Assembly: GCF_030388325.1 (NCBI RefSeq)
Contig: NZ_CP103794.1
Span: 4,898,001 to 4,962,000, forward strand
Direction of reading: 5' to 3'
Length of the DNA stretch: 64,000 nt
Source: Flavobacterium johnsoniae
GTDB lineage: Bacteria > Bacteroidota > Bacteroidia > Flavobacteriales > Flavobacteriaceae
The translations under genes and the position numbers were made by a program. The notes beneath the pieces were generated by a model. It was not told the origin of the DNA. It searched no databases and worked only from the letters and a program-made list of their open reading frames with translations. This document shows positions 35,897-45,541 of the stretch, in pieces (positions within the stretch are counted from its first letter, which is position 1; each line of letters starts with the position of its first letter).

Positions 35897-36735
35897 ATGA
35901 AAAAAATTAACCTACTACTTTTTGCATCCTTTTTACTGGCGCTTACCTCTTGCAGTTCGTCAGATGATGCTACTGCAGAAACAAATGCCAACTTGATTGT
36001 AAAATTAAAATTTGATGAAAATCAGGTTCGATTAGACAACTTAGGAAACCCTTCGGTTATAGCACAAGGAAATGCGGCACAAACACCTATAATGAATGAA
36101 ATGAGTGCTCACTATTTAGAACTATCCCCTACTGCGAATACTTTAATAGGACAAGGTGAAGTTATTTACAAAGGTGAAGAAACAACCAAGGAGGTGAAAA
36201 AGCTATTGATTTTAGCAAAGAAAATTTTGTGAAAGACGAAGAAATGTTTTTAAAAATCCCTTTAAAAGATATTAAAAAGGGAAATTATGAGTGGCTTCGT
36301 ATATCTGCTTCTTATCAAAATGGAAAAGTAAAAGCACTTTACAATGATGCCGAATACGATGCAATATTGACAAGCTTTTTAGGTTATAACACTTATATTG
36401 ATAATTATACCATAAATGGTAAAAACGTAGTTATAAAAGCTAATAAACTACAATGTTATTGGGGTTTTGAAGCTTTATGGACTGTTATTGATGGTCAAGC
36501 ACCAGCAGGAGCCATAACGGTTCCAAACCCAATTTACCAAACTTCTCCAATTCCAGAAGGTTCTTGCGTCCTGACAAGTAAATTTGATAAAGCTTTAGCT
36601 ATTACAGTAAATGAGACAAAAGATGTAACGATTACTATTTCATTTTCTATAAACAATAGCTTTGAATGGAACGAAGTAAATGTTGATGGAAAATATGAAC
36701 CTGCAGCGGGAGAAATTCCAGTAGATATGGGGTAA
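35897..36735 (+). pseudogene. Frameshifted lipoprotein of unknown function
   Basis: Two overlapping frames together read as one lipoprotein of about 279 residues. The first (35897-36232) has signal and lipobox LLALTSCSSSDDA. The second (to 36735) continues the same kind of beta-rich protein (GEKAIDFSKENFVKDEEMFLKIPL). The break falls near 36187-36200, at AAGGAGGTGAAAAAGC: restoring one base gives a smooth reading KGGEKAIDF. Either a real frameshift mutation, a sequencing error or, less likely, -1 slippage at the GAAAAAG run explains it. The family is not recognised. It resembles small surface lipoproteins common in flavobacteria, and no galactan role is shown. Confidence 0.7.
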
Positions 36736-36846
36736 CGAGGTCCTAAGTTAGCTGTGGATTAAAACCGAAAAAAGCATTATAAAAAATACATAAGAAAGCT
36801 GAAAAATTTCGCTCGTTTTGATTAGCATCTTTTTTCTAGCTTATAA

Positions 36847-36892
36847 AAAAACGCTTATAGTAGGATTTTAAAGTTCCTCTGTCAGCGTTTTT
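36847..36892. terminator. Possible terminator between lipoprotein and GH2
   Basis: AAAAACGCT (36847-36855) and AGCGTTTTT (36884-36892) form a 9-bp stem with a 28-nt loop and T-rich flank, in the spacer between convergent genes. The long loop makes it a weak call. Confidence 0.4.
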
Positions 36893-37003
36893 GTTTTTTC
36901 AACTATATTTACTTTTAAATTCAATCTGAGTGCTCCTTTTAGATTTCATCTTTTCTTGAAGCAATTTTCTATTCATAATATTATAAAGTGGAAATCGTTA
37001 GTC

Positions 37004-39556
37004 TTAATTATTTTTATCATTCTCAAAACCAGTAGCTCTAGGGTTTTGAATTTGACTTTCATATCTCTTTCCATCTTCGCCTGTAAACTCTTTGAAATAA
37101 TGATAGTAAGAACCATAACCTCCATTATCATTTTCTTCTTTTAAACGCAGTTTTTGCCATTCATTGAAATATTTTGTGGCTTCTTTTTGGTCGCCTATTA
37201 AAAAGAAATAATCATTTTTAGAGATTACTTTTCCTAATTTATCAGTCAGTTCCAGATTGACAAAGAACTTTGACTTTACCGTTTTCAGTACTTTTTCATT
37301 TATAGGAAAAAACGATTTGGCACTATTTTCCTCAATTTTTGACACTTCAAAATTTTTGGTTGAAATCACCGCACCCGAGTCATCTTTCATTTCAAACTTC
37401 ACCTTACAGTCTTTATATTCTTTATAAAAATCATTAATGATCCAAATATTTCCAATAAAAGCTTCTTTAGTATCCCAACGGCGTTTTTTGAATTCAAAAT
37501 TTACCAATAAGGGCTGATAAGCCTTTTGAACAAAATAATAGGAGTTTTTTGGTTTTCTGTAATTATCTACAATCGCCCATTTCATATCAGGACCATAAGT
37601 GATATAATGGCACAATGCAATACCACTTAAACTTGGTTTGTCACGTCGGAAATGTTCGATTCCGTTTTGGAAAATAATTCCTTGTGCATCTTGCGTTGCA
37701 TTGACAAACTCTTCCAACGAACCTTTCATTTCACTATTAAAGACATCCCAGTTTTGCATACGCAAATGCGTCAAATCGGCCCAGTGGTGACCCCAGCTCA
37801 ATCCCGGAGGCCACATTTCATTTTCAGGAATAAATTTTTTCAAACTCTCTACCGATGGCACAGAGGTAATAGCAAATTCAGGAACAATTGGAAATCCGTT
37901 TGCATTTGTTTGGTACCAATCTTCGTGCAACCATCGTCCCATTTCATAAAAATAACGCAAAGCATGAACCGCTTCTTTTGGTTTAAATCCCGCTTGTTGT
38001 CCTACATGATCCGTCATTGGTGAATCGGGGACATACGGCAAGTTCACATGAGCTTGCAAGGAATCACCTAAACGCTCCAAAAACTGTCGCCCGAATTTTG
38101 GATCACGGGTACGGAACATCATTTCTTCTCCACCTTCCATCATGATTAATGAAGGATGATTTCTACGAGCCACAACGACCTTCACTCCTTCGTTAAAAAT
38201 TTCAGCTAAGTTTTTCTCATCCGATGGAATATTACCTGTTCCTAGCGGAATGATGTCTTGCCAAACGGTCATACCCATTTCATCACAATATCGATAAAAC
38301 TCAGGAATTTCTGGAGGATGCCATCCGAAAATCCGAATGTTATTCATATTCATTTCTTTAGCCAAACGAATCAACTCTTTGTAATCGCTTATTTCTGTGC
38401 GACCCACAAAAATATTTGGCGGTCCACCCCAACAAGCCGAACGAATGAAATGAAACTTTCCATTTATATAAGTCGAACGCGGAAAACTAACATCGACATC
38501 CTTTACAAAACCAGGATTCCATTTGGAAGTCACCTCACGAATGCCAAAAGTAGTTTCGTTAACATCCTGATTTAGTTTACCATCTTTAATGGCTATTTTT
38601 GCGATATATAAATTTTGATCTCCTAAATCCCAAGGCCACCATAACTTAGCATCCTTTAGATGTATTTTTTGAATTACTTTATGCGTTCCAGGGGAAATCG
38701 TTTTTTTTAAAACAACTTTCTCTTCCTTCATTTTAAAGTTTTTACCATTCAGCACTGCTTCAAAAGAACATTCTTTGGCTACTGGATTGGTATTTTCCAC
38801 CGTAATTTCAAGACTTACATCTGCTGAGCCATCTTTATTAATTTTATTATTGGCATACACATCTTTAAAACGAATCTTACCCGTACGTATCAATTTTACG
38901 GGCCCTACAATTCCGATTGGAGTAATATCTCTCCAATAATCGCCAAACCAAGGTGTTTTTTTACCCGCTACAAAAGCATTCACTTGAGGAGGTGTATCCA
39001 GTTTTACGACCAACATATTTCGTCCTTTGAGGAAATCCCATTTATGAATTCTTAAGTAGTCGTTGACATTGAAAGAAAATGGAGAAAATACCCCTTCATG
39101 CTTTCCTAAGTAATGACCATTTAGCCAGACTTCACAACTGTAATCAACACTTTCAAAAACAAGATCTACCATCTGGTTTTCGATACCTTCTGTTATACTG
39201 AATTGCAAAGCATACCACCACTCATATTGTTGTACCCATTGGGCTTTGACACTATTTCTTCCAAAATGCGGATCCTCAATTACTCCTGCTTTCCATAAAT
39301 CAGTATAGACATCTCCTGGCACTTTGGCGTTGTTCCATACTAAGGTTTCAATATCTTCTGCAGGTAACTTATGAAGCCCTTTTTTCACACCTTCACCGGG
39401 TGCCATCATTTTAAATCGCCATTTATAACCACTTAAATCAAGCATTTGCTGACTTGAATCTTCAAGTGACAAAGTCGTATTGGGTTGTGCGTAACTGCCT
39501 AAAATCCAAAATAAACTTATAAAAAAAGTAATACATTTCACTAACTTTCTTTCCAT
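37004..39556 (-). CDS. GH2 family enzyme, beta-mannosidase-like architecture
   Basis: 850 residues with a signal peptide (about 1-23). The layout is that of large GH2 exo-enzymes: jelly roll with VPGDVYTDLWKAGVIEDPHFGRN (a beta-mannosidase/glucosaminidase hallmark), Ig domain, TIM barrel and a C-terminal Ig-like region. The likely acid/base is in MEGGEEMM, where the usual Asn-Glu is Gly-Glu. The nucleophile Glu is in VPEFAITSVPS. Specificity is open: a beta-galactosidase or another exo-beta-glycosidase of the galactan route is plausible. It is the last gene of a three-gene minus-strand group after the epimerase and permease. Confidence 0.82.
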   Translation of the reverse strand: MERKLVKCITFFISLFWILGSYAQPNTTLSLEDSSQQMLDLSGYKWRFKMMAPGEGVKKGLHKLPAEDIETLVWNNAKVPGDVYTDLWKAGVIEDPHFGRNSVKAQWVQQYEWWYALQFSITEGIENQMVDLVFESVDYSCEVWLNGHYLGKHEGVFSPFSFNVNDYLRIHKWDFLKGRNMLVVKLDTPPQVNAFVAGKKTPWFGDYWRDITPIGIVGPVKLIRTGKIRFKDVYANNKINKDGSADVSLEITVENTNPVAKECSFEAVLNGKNFKMKEEKVVLKKTISPGTHKVIQKIHLKDAKLWWPWDLGDQNLYIAKIAIKDGKLNQDVNETTFGIREVTSKWNPGFVKDVDVSFPRSTYINGKFHFIRSACWGGPPNIFVGRTEISDYKELIRLAKEMNMNNIRIFGWHPPEIPEFYRYCDEMGMTVWQDIIPLGTGNIPSDEKNLAEIFNEGVKVVVARRNHPSLIMMEGGEEMMFRTRDPKFGRQFLERLGDSLQAHVNLPYVPDSPMTDHVGQQAGFKPKEAVHALRYFYEMGRWLHEDWYQTNANGFPIVPEFAITSVPSVESLKKFIPENEMWPPGLSWGHHWADLTHLRMQNWDVFNSEMKGSLEEFVNATQDAQGIIFQNGIEHFRRDKPSLSGIALCHYITYGPDMKWAIVDNYRKPKNSYYFVQKAYQPLLVNFEFKKRRWDTKEAFIGNIWIINDFYKEYKDCKVKFEMKDDSGAVISTKNFEVSKIEENSAKSFFPINEKVLKTVKSKFFVNLELTDKLGKVISKNDYFFLIGDQKEATKYFNEWQKLRLKEENDNGGYGSYYHYFKEFTGEDGKRYESQIQNPRATGFENDKNN

Positions 39557-39669
39557 TGCTTTACAGTATTAAAACAAATTCATAAAACTGATTTTCAAAA
39601 AAAGAGATAAAAACACTTCGTTTTGAATATCAAAATCTGTTAATTACATTGATGATTGCTTCTCTTAAA

Positions 39670-40686
39670 TTATGCTACGCCATTTCCAAAAGCAACAATC
39701 ACAATTCCGATTACCATACAAGCCAAACCCACATACAAAAAATTTCTCGCTTTGTCTGAGGCATTACGCCACTCTCCTGTTACAATACCACTCATAATAG
39801 CGGTAACCACACATGAGGTATTGAATATGGCATAACCAACAGTATTCCCGCTACTTCCTAATTTAAAAGCGGCATACGCAAACAATGCTGAAGCTGCATA
39901 GTGAAAAACAGCCATTACTAAAATTAATATGAAGTTTTGAGAGAAAGCAGGAGTTTTAAAATTTACCCACGCTTTTTTAGTAGACAATTGTCCGATAAAA
40001 TAAGCGGTCATTACTACACCTCCACTAATGAAAATGGGAAACATTACTGCAACAGCGGTAATCCATTCGGCATTTCCATGTGCTTGACAAGCTTCATGTA
40101 AATAAGGTCTTCCGACAGCATTGGCATAACTAAATCCAGTAGCCAATAATCCTCCTACAACAGCGATTATAATACCAGTAGCCATAGATCCTTTTTCAGG
40201 AGCGCCGTCTTTTCCAGTTGATTTTTCAAATTTTTCTCTAATAAGACCTGCTTGACCATTGGCAAAAACCCCAATCAGTACTACAAAAAGTCCTGATAGA
40301 ATAAGTGTTAATTTATTTGTTGGGGGCAATCCCTCTACAACGAAAGGCAATAAGGATCCTACCAAAATAATCGTTCCGATAAACAAAGAAAAACCTAAAG
40401 ACAAACCAATGTGATTAATGGCTTTTCCCCACATCATTACTCCTGTTCCCCATAAGAAACTAGCTAGAGCCATTTTGACCAAAATTTCAGTTGGCATGTT
40501 CAAAAAGATTTCCGAAAAACCCGTAATTAGCGATGCAGAGGCAATAATGGGAACTACAAACATGGTCAACAAGAAGAATAAACTCCAGGTGTTCTCATAT
40601 TTAAAATCTTTTGTAAATTTTTCTGGTAGCGCATAAAGCCCTAACATCAATCCGGCGAAAATTGCCAAAAACATTCCTTCAGTCAT
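39670..40686 (-). CDS. RhaT-like sugar permease
   Basis: 338 residues with about ten membrane helices, of the L-rhamnose/proton symporter (RhaT) type: LWGTGVMMWGKAINHIGLSLGFSLFIG, YANAVGRPYL and GYAIFNTSCVVTAIMSGIVTGEW in the C-terminal half. It lies in the inner membrane. In this locus it probably imports a deoxy- or anhydro-hexose such as 3,6-anhydro-L-galactose, or galactose itself. It lies between the aldose epimerase gene (32 bp upstream) and the GH2 gene. Confidence 0.83.
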   Translation of the reverse strand: MTEGMFLAIFAGLMLGLYALPEKFTKDFKYENTWSLFFLLTMFVVPIIASASLITGFSEIFLNMPTEILVKMALASFLWGTGVMMWGKAINHIGLSLGFSLFIGTIILVGSLLPFVVEGLPPTNKLTLILSGLFVVLIGVFANGQAGLIREKFEKSTGKDGAPEKGSMATGIIIAVVGGLLATGFSYANAVGRPYLHEACQAHGNAEWITAVAVMFPIFISGGVVMTAYFIGQLSTKKAWVNFKTPAFSQNFILILVMAVFHYAASALFAYAAFKLGSSGNTVGYAIFNTSCVVTAIMSGIVTGEWRNASDKARNFLYVGLACMVIGIVIVAFGNGVA

Positions 40687-40718
40687 GTATTTATTTTTTT
40701 TGGTTGTTAATTAAATTT

Positions 40719-41765
40719 TTAAAAGGAAAATTTAAAAATCGTTTCACTTTGAAAATCTTCTTCCTTTTTGGTAATTGATTTTGGTGAATTACTGATGTTC
40801 ATACCGTTTGGATAACGATGTGTTTCACAACAAAAACCTCTATATTTTCCGTACTGCTCGCCAGTCTCGCGCTGCAATGCATCCGAAGTGTATTTTCCTG
40901 TATAAAAAAGCATTCCTGGTTCTGAAGTAAATACGGTTAAAGAACGATTCTTTTCTGCACATTGAAATTCAGCCACTTGTTCAAGTTCAAAATTATTTTT
41001 ATCAAAAATGAAGTAATGTTCAAAACCATCATTCATTTTAGCATGTAAGTCAACAATTTTTTGTGTAAATCTTAAATCATCTACTTGCCCTTCTAAGTCT
41101 ACTACTTTACCCGTTGCAGCACCGGTATGGTCTATTTCTAACTTCTTTGCAGCCTCCACAGTCACAGTATGATTTTCAATCGAATTGGTAAAACCCGATA
41201 AATTAAAATACGTGTGGTTGGTAAGCGACAATGGTGTGTCCGCATCTGTACTTGCTAGATAACGGACACTCAACACATTGTCATTGTCCAAACTATAAAA
41301 ACAAAAAACTTTAACATTTCCGGGAAAACCTTCTTCTAAATCAGTACTTAATAGGGACATTTTCACCCCTACTTTGTCTCCGTTCATTTGGATTTCGCTT
41401 TCCCACATTTTCTTATCAAAACCTACTGCACCTCCATGTAAATTGTTGTTACCACAATTAGCGGCTAACAAATATTCTTTTCCGTTTAAAGTAAATTTAG
41501 AATCCTTAATTTGCGATGAATATCTTCCGACAACTGATCCAAAATAAGGTGCATTATTCTTGTATTCTTCTGAAAAATAACTTTCAAACTTCTCAAAACC
41601 ACATACCAGTTCGTCATGACTTCCATCGCTGTTAGGCACTGTAATTGAAGTTATTGTCGCTCCAAAATCCATTATTTTTACAACCATTCCGTTGTCATTG
41701 GACAAAGTATATTGCGTTACTTCATTGTTATGATGCGTTCCGAATTTTGATTTAGTTACTTCCAT
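40719..41765 (-). CDS. galM: Aldose 1-epimerase (galactose mutarotase)
   Basis: 348 residues, cytoplasmic by lack of a signal. Mutarotase landmarks: GATITSITVPNSDG, GSVVGRYSSQI, LHGGAVGFDKKMWE, the catalytic His in LTNHTYFNLSG and the catalytic Glu in GFCCETHRYPNG. It interconverts the alpha and beta anomers of galactose so that galactokinase can use the beta-galactose released by GH2 enzymes. The Leloir kinase genes are not in this window. It is first in the group epimerase-permease-GH2, with a 451-bp spacer in front that should hold its promoter. Confidence 0.93.
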   Translation of the reverse strand: MEVTKSKFGTHHNNEVTQYTLSNDNGMVVKIMDFGATITSITVPNSDGSHDELVCGFEKFESYFSEEYKNNAPYFGSVVGRYSSQIKDSKFTLNGKEYLLAANCGNNNLHGGAVGFDKKMWESEIQMNGDKVGVKMSLLSTDLEEGFPGNVKVFCFYSLDNDNVLSVRYLASTDADTPLSLTNHTYFNLSGFTNSIENHTVTVEAAKKLEIDHTGAATGKVVDLEGQVDDLRFTQKIVDLHAKMNDGFEHYFIFDKNNFELEQVAEFQCAEKNRSLTVFTSEPGMLFYTGKYTSDALQRETGEQYGKYRGFCCETHRYPNGMNISNSPKSITKKEEDFQSETIFKFSF

Positions 41766-42216
41766 TTTTTATTTTTTTTTATACAAATACTTTATTACAA
41801 ATAGTAGTTGCTAGTCAATATTATACTTTCAATTAAGCTACTATTTTGTTTTGCCACTGATTCAAAGATTAAAATCGATTTAATAAACATTTCGATAACA
41901 AATCTTTTTAATCGAAACGATTTTATCTAACTTCCTTTTAGTTCTATTTATATTAGATTTTTGAGGATGACTTTTTAAACACTATTCTCAATTGCATGAT
42001 AATATTGAGGGTTTAATCAAAATCTAATTTCGGCTAAAGCCATTTTAATTAATTAAATTGAACCTTTAGCTAAAGCTAAAGGCAATTGAATTCAGTTTTT
42101 ATGATCAAAAGTTAGCAACTCTCTGTCAAGTTCGAACGACTTTCTTTATTTAATCCGATTCCTAGTTGATGAAAACATAAGATGACTGTCTACTTTCGTT
42201 TTAGGCTTCACATTAT
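41766..42216. other. Intergenic region between AHG operon and epimerase group, 451 bp
   Basis: No gene. It should contain the terminator of the eight-gene operon and the promoter of the epimerase group. Two short palindromes are visible, GGCTAAAGCC (42032-42041) and the hairpin at 42063-42082. Confidence 0.55.
42063..42082 (-). terminator. Hairpin downstream of the AHG operon
   Basis: CCTTTAGC (42063-42070) and GCTAAAGG (42075-42082) form an exact 8-bp stem with a TAAA/TTTA loop, followed on the minus strand by an AT-rich tail. It lies 134 bp after the last stop of the operon. Confidence 0.45.
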
Positions 42217-43308
42217 TTACATTTTATAAGGTGCTAATTTCTCCCAATTGAATATCACACCCGTGCCGGGATAATCCGGTGCTACTGCTCTGTGATTTTC
42301 TACCACCAAAGGACGTGTAGTATATTCGTCTATAGGGAAACTGTGTACTTCTAACCAACCTGAATTGGGTTGCGAAGAAACCAAACTTACATGTAGTTCT
42401 TGCATTCCGTGAGAGCAAGCAGGAATATTGTGTTTATCGGCTAATCTAGCCGCTGCTAACCATCCTGTAATTCCACCACAATTGGAAGCATCAGGCTGAA
42501 TAAAAGACAATTTTGCTTGGTCAAAAGCGTATTCAAATTCGTGAATGGTGTGTAAGTTTTCGCCCATTGCTAAAGGAAATCCAGTTTTATCAACGATTTC
42601 GCCGTAGCCTTTGTAATCGTCTGGGATGATTGGTTCTTCAAACCAAGTAATATCGTATTGTTTGAAACCTTCAATGGCGCGAATTGCTTTTTCTTTAGAC
42701 ATGGAATAATTAGCATCGACCATAAAAGTTACGTCCGGACCAACAAATTCACGCACTGCTTTGATACGTTGTAGATCCTCTTCAAGATTCTCACGTCCAA
42801 TTTTAATTTTCACCGCTCTAAATCCAGCATCCATGTAGCCTTGCATGTTGCGCAAAAGCTTTTCAATTGGAAATTGCAAATCGATTCCACCACAATACGC
42901 TTTACACGTATTGCCTTCACCACCTGCCATTTTCCAAAGTGGCTGGCCTGCTTTTTTACATTTAATGTCCCAAAGCGCAATATCAATCGTTGAAATAGCA
43001 AATGAAGCAATACCGCCACGACCTACATAATGTACGTGCCATTCCATGAAGTCGTAAATTCCATCAATATCAGTTCCATCTTTTCCCACCAATACCGAAG
43101 CAAAATCATGCTCTACCATTGCTTTGATCGCGTAACCACCTTTACCGCCAGTATAGGTATATCCTGTACCTTCTGAACCATCTTCAAGTGTAATTGTAGT
43201 GGTAACCAATTCAAAATGAGAATGATCTCCGTGTTTTGCATCATTTAAAATTTCAGGTAACGGCACCTTAAATAATTGCACTTTTACATTTTTAATTGCA
43301 GTATTCAT
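42217..43308 (-). CDS. 3,6-anhydro-L-galactonate cycloisomerase (enolase superfamily)
   Basis: 363 residues, mandelate racemase/muconate-lactonizing type. It has a capping domain (to about 125), then a barrel with VKIKIG (general-base KxK), metal ligands in VDANYS, FEEP and MGEN, and His in CSHGMQE. In agar degraders this family opens 3,6-anhydro-L-galactonate to 2-keto-3-deoxy-L-galactonate. The aldehyde dehydrogenase that makes the substrate is three genes upstream in the same operon. Other galactarate- or galactonate-type activities exist in this superfamily, so the call rests on context as well as sequence. Last gene of the operon. Confidence 0.87.
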   Translation of the reverse strand: MNTAIKNVKVQLFKVPLPEILNDAKHGDHSHFELVTTTITLEDGSEGTGYTYTGGKGGYAIKAMVEHDFASVLVGKDGTDIDGIYDFMEWHVHYVGRGGIASFAISTIDIALWDIKCKKAGQPLWKMAGGEGNTCKAYCGGIDLQFPIEKLLRNMQGYMDAGFRAVKIKIGRENLEEDLQRIKAVREFVGPDVTFMVDANYSMSKEKAIRAIEGFKQYDITWFEEPIIPDDYKGYGEIVDKTGFPLAMGENLHTIHEFEYAFDQAKLSFIQPDASNCGGITGWLAAARLADKHNIPACSHGMQELHVSLVSSQPNSGWLEVHSFPIDEYTTRPLVVENHRAVAPDYPGTGVIFNWEKLAPYKM

Positions 43309-43323
43309 CTGTTACTTAATTTG

Positions 43324-45522
43324 TTATTTTAATTTTATCTTTATTTCTGCTGGTTTTGCAGCTCCTAAATTGGCGCTTCTGTGACTTGGTAATGCATTCG
43401 AAATTAGCAATTTATAATTTCCTTTGATCCATGTTTTTTCACCCTCTAAATTGGTTTGTTTTAAATCTTCTTCAGTCAGGTTAAATGTTAGCTTTTTAGT
43501 TTCTCCTTTATTTAATGGTACTCTTTGGAAACTTTTTAAGGCATAGAAAGGCAAAAAGTCTTTGGTGTCTTCGGGTACTAAGTACATTTGAATCACATCT
43601 TCATAATCTTTGTCCCCACTATTTTTTACATCTACAGACACTGAAATCCTTTTTCCTTTTTTGATAATTGTCTCTGAGGAGCTAGGATTTTTAATTTCTA
43701 AAGTGCTGTACGAAAGTCCAAAACCAAACGGATACATCGGTTCTTCGGTCATGTATTTATAGGTTCTGCCTTTCATGCTATAATCATCAAAAGGAGGCAG
43801 CTGCTCCACATTTTTTGGAAAGGTAATTGGCAAGTGACCAGAAGGTGCTACATCGCCAAAAATGACATCAGCCACGGCATTTCCTCCTTGTTCACCTGGA
43901 TACCACATCAAAACAATAGCATCAACATAAGGTTCTACTTCGTCTAATGAAACGGGACTTCCTGTTCCTAAAACCAAGATAAGCGGTCCTTTTTTGTTTT
44001 TACTTACTGCTTTTATATAATCAATTTGACTTTGCGGTAATTTTAAATCTTTACGGTCTCCTTTGTGTTCCGAAGCAATAGCATCCACTTCTTCTCCTTC
44101 AATTTCGTTTGAAATACCCGCTACTAATACTGTTGCATCAACTGTTTTGGGCACTTGCACCGCCCAGTTCAATGGGTTTAAATTATTTTGAAAAGGCAAT
44201 ACTCCCAAACGATATTCTACAGAAGTTCCTAAAGATACCTTCTCGGTAATTCCTTCTAAAACGGTCACCATATTGGGCGCAGATCCATAATAATTGGCCA
44301 ACAATATATCTGTTGAAGCCGCGAACGAACCTGTAACATATAAGGTTTTAATATTTTTATCCAAAGGCAATACATTGTCCTTATTTTTCAACAGTACAAT
44401 GGATTGCTGCGATGCTTTTCTGGCAACTGCTTTATGCGCATCGGAGTTGATTACTTCAATACCAATGGTATTGTATGGATTGCTTTCGTCTTTGTCAAAA
44501 AAACCTAATTGAAAACGAATTAAAAACAGTTTTTTCAAACGCTCATTAATCAACTCTTCGGTAATTAATCCTTTATCCAGCGCCGATTTTATATTTTTAT
44601 AGACCCAACCACAGTTCAAATTCACTCCTGTTTTTAAAGCAAGTGCAGCGGCTTCCTCCACAGTTTTTACTTTTTTGTGTCCTTTCATAATGTCCACTAG
44701 AGCACCACAATCAGATACGATATAACCCTCAAATCCCCATTGCTTTTTTAAGATGTCATCCATCAAAAGCTTGCTTGCATTGGCAGGATCACCATAAACA
44801 GCATTGTAAGCCCCCATGATTCCTTGTACTTTCCCTTCTTGTACCAATGACTTAAAGGCTGGTAAATAAGTTTCGTACAAATCTAATTTGGAAGGATTGG
44901 CATTAAAACTATGACGCAATGCTTCCGGTCCAGAGTGTACGGCAAAATGTTTTGCGCAAGCGGTGGTTTTAAAATACTTAGGATCCTTACCTTGTAAACC
45001 TTCTACAAAAGCAACTCCAATTTTGGAAGTCAAAAAAGGATCTTCACCATAGGTTTCTTGACCTCGACCCCAACGAGGGTCTCTGAAAATATTGATATTG
45101 GGCGACCAAAAAGTCAATCCCGCATAAATACCCCTATTTCCAATTGATTTTGAAACTTGAAACTTGGCTCTTGCTTCATCCGAAATAGCGTTCGCCACTT
45201 CTTTAATCAAACTAGGATTAAAAGTAGCGCCCATCGCAATACCTTGCGGAAAAATAGTGGCTTTTCCATTTCGGGCAACACCGTGAAGTGCTTCGTTCCA
45301 CCAATTGTATTCAGGAACTCCTAAACGAGGAATTGCAGGGGTATCTGAAGTAAATTGACCACATTTCTCATCAATAGTCATTGCATTCAGCAACAAATCA
45401 ACCCTTTTTTCAAAAGACAATGATTCGTCAAACCATTTTTGGTGCTGACTTTTCACCGTTGATGCTGCTATTAAACAAGCGCAAAGGATTATATTCGAAA
45501 TGTATTTACTAAAAAACTTCAT
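43324..45522 (-). CDS. GH3 family exo-beta-glycosidase
   Basis: 732 residues with a signal peptide (about 1-25), so periplasmic. It has an N-terminal GH3 TIM barrel with NWWNEALHGVARNG and KHFAVHSGPE, a nucleophile Asp in VSDCGALVDI, a GH3 C-terminal alpha/beta domain (MWYPGEQGGNAVADV) and a fibronectin-III-like end. The NWWNEALHG form is typical of the beta-xylosidase-like branch of GH3, so a xylan side role is possible. Its place inside the anhydrogalactose operon, 15 bp from the cycloisomerase, suggests a beta-galactosidase-like or side-chain xylose/galactose activity on red-algal polymers. Specificity is undetermined. Confidence 0.88.
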   Translation of the reverse strand: MKFFSKYISNIILCACLIAASTVKSQHQKWFDESLSFEKRVDLLLNAMTIDEKCGQFTSDTPAIPRLGVPEYNWWNEALHGVARNGKATIFPQGIAMGATFNPSLIKEVANAISDEARAKFQVSKSIGNRGIYAGLTFWSPNINIFRDPRWGRGQETYGEDPFLTSKIGVAFVEGLQGKDPKYFKTTACAKHFAVHSGPEALRHSFNANPSKLDLYETYLPAFKSLVQEGKVQGIMGAYNAVYGDPANASKLLMDDILKKQWGFEGYIVSDCGALVDIMKGHKKVKTVEEAAALALKTGVNLNCGWVYKNIKSALDKGLITEELINERLKKLFLIRFQLGFFDKDESNPYNTIGIEVINSDAHKAVARKASQQSIVLLKNKDNVLPLDKNIKTLYVTGSFAASTDILLANYYGSAPNMVTVLEGITEKVSLGTSVEYRLGVLPFQNNLNPLNWAVQVPKTVDATVLVAGISNEIEGEEVDAIASEHKGDRKDLKLPQSQIDYIKAVSKNKKGPLILVLGTGSPVSLDEVEPYVDAIVLMWYPGEQGGNAVADVIFGDVAPSGHLPITFPKNVEQLPPFDDYSMKGRTYKYMTEEPMYPFGFGLSYSTLEIKNPSSSETIIKKGKRISVSVDVKNSGDKDYEDVIQMYLVPEDTKDFLPFYALKSFQRVPLNKGETKKLTFNLTEEDLKQTNLEGEKTWIKGNYKLLISNALPSHRSANLGAAKPAEIKIKLK

Positions 45523-45541
45523 CTATTTTTATAATTATGCG

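Noticed and set aside
36956..37144. 62-aa plus-strand frame overlapping the end of the GH2 gene
   Set aside because: Ile/Phe-rich antisense shadow in a convergent spacer.
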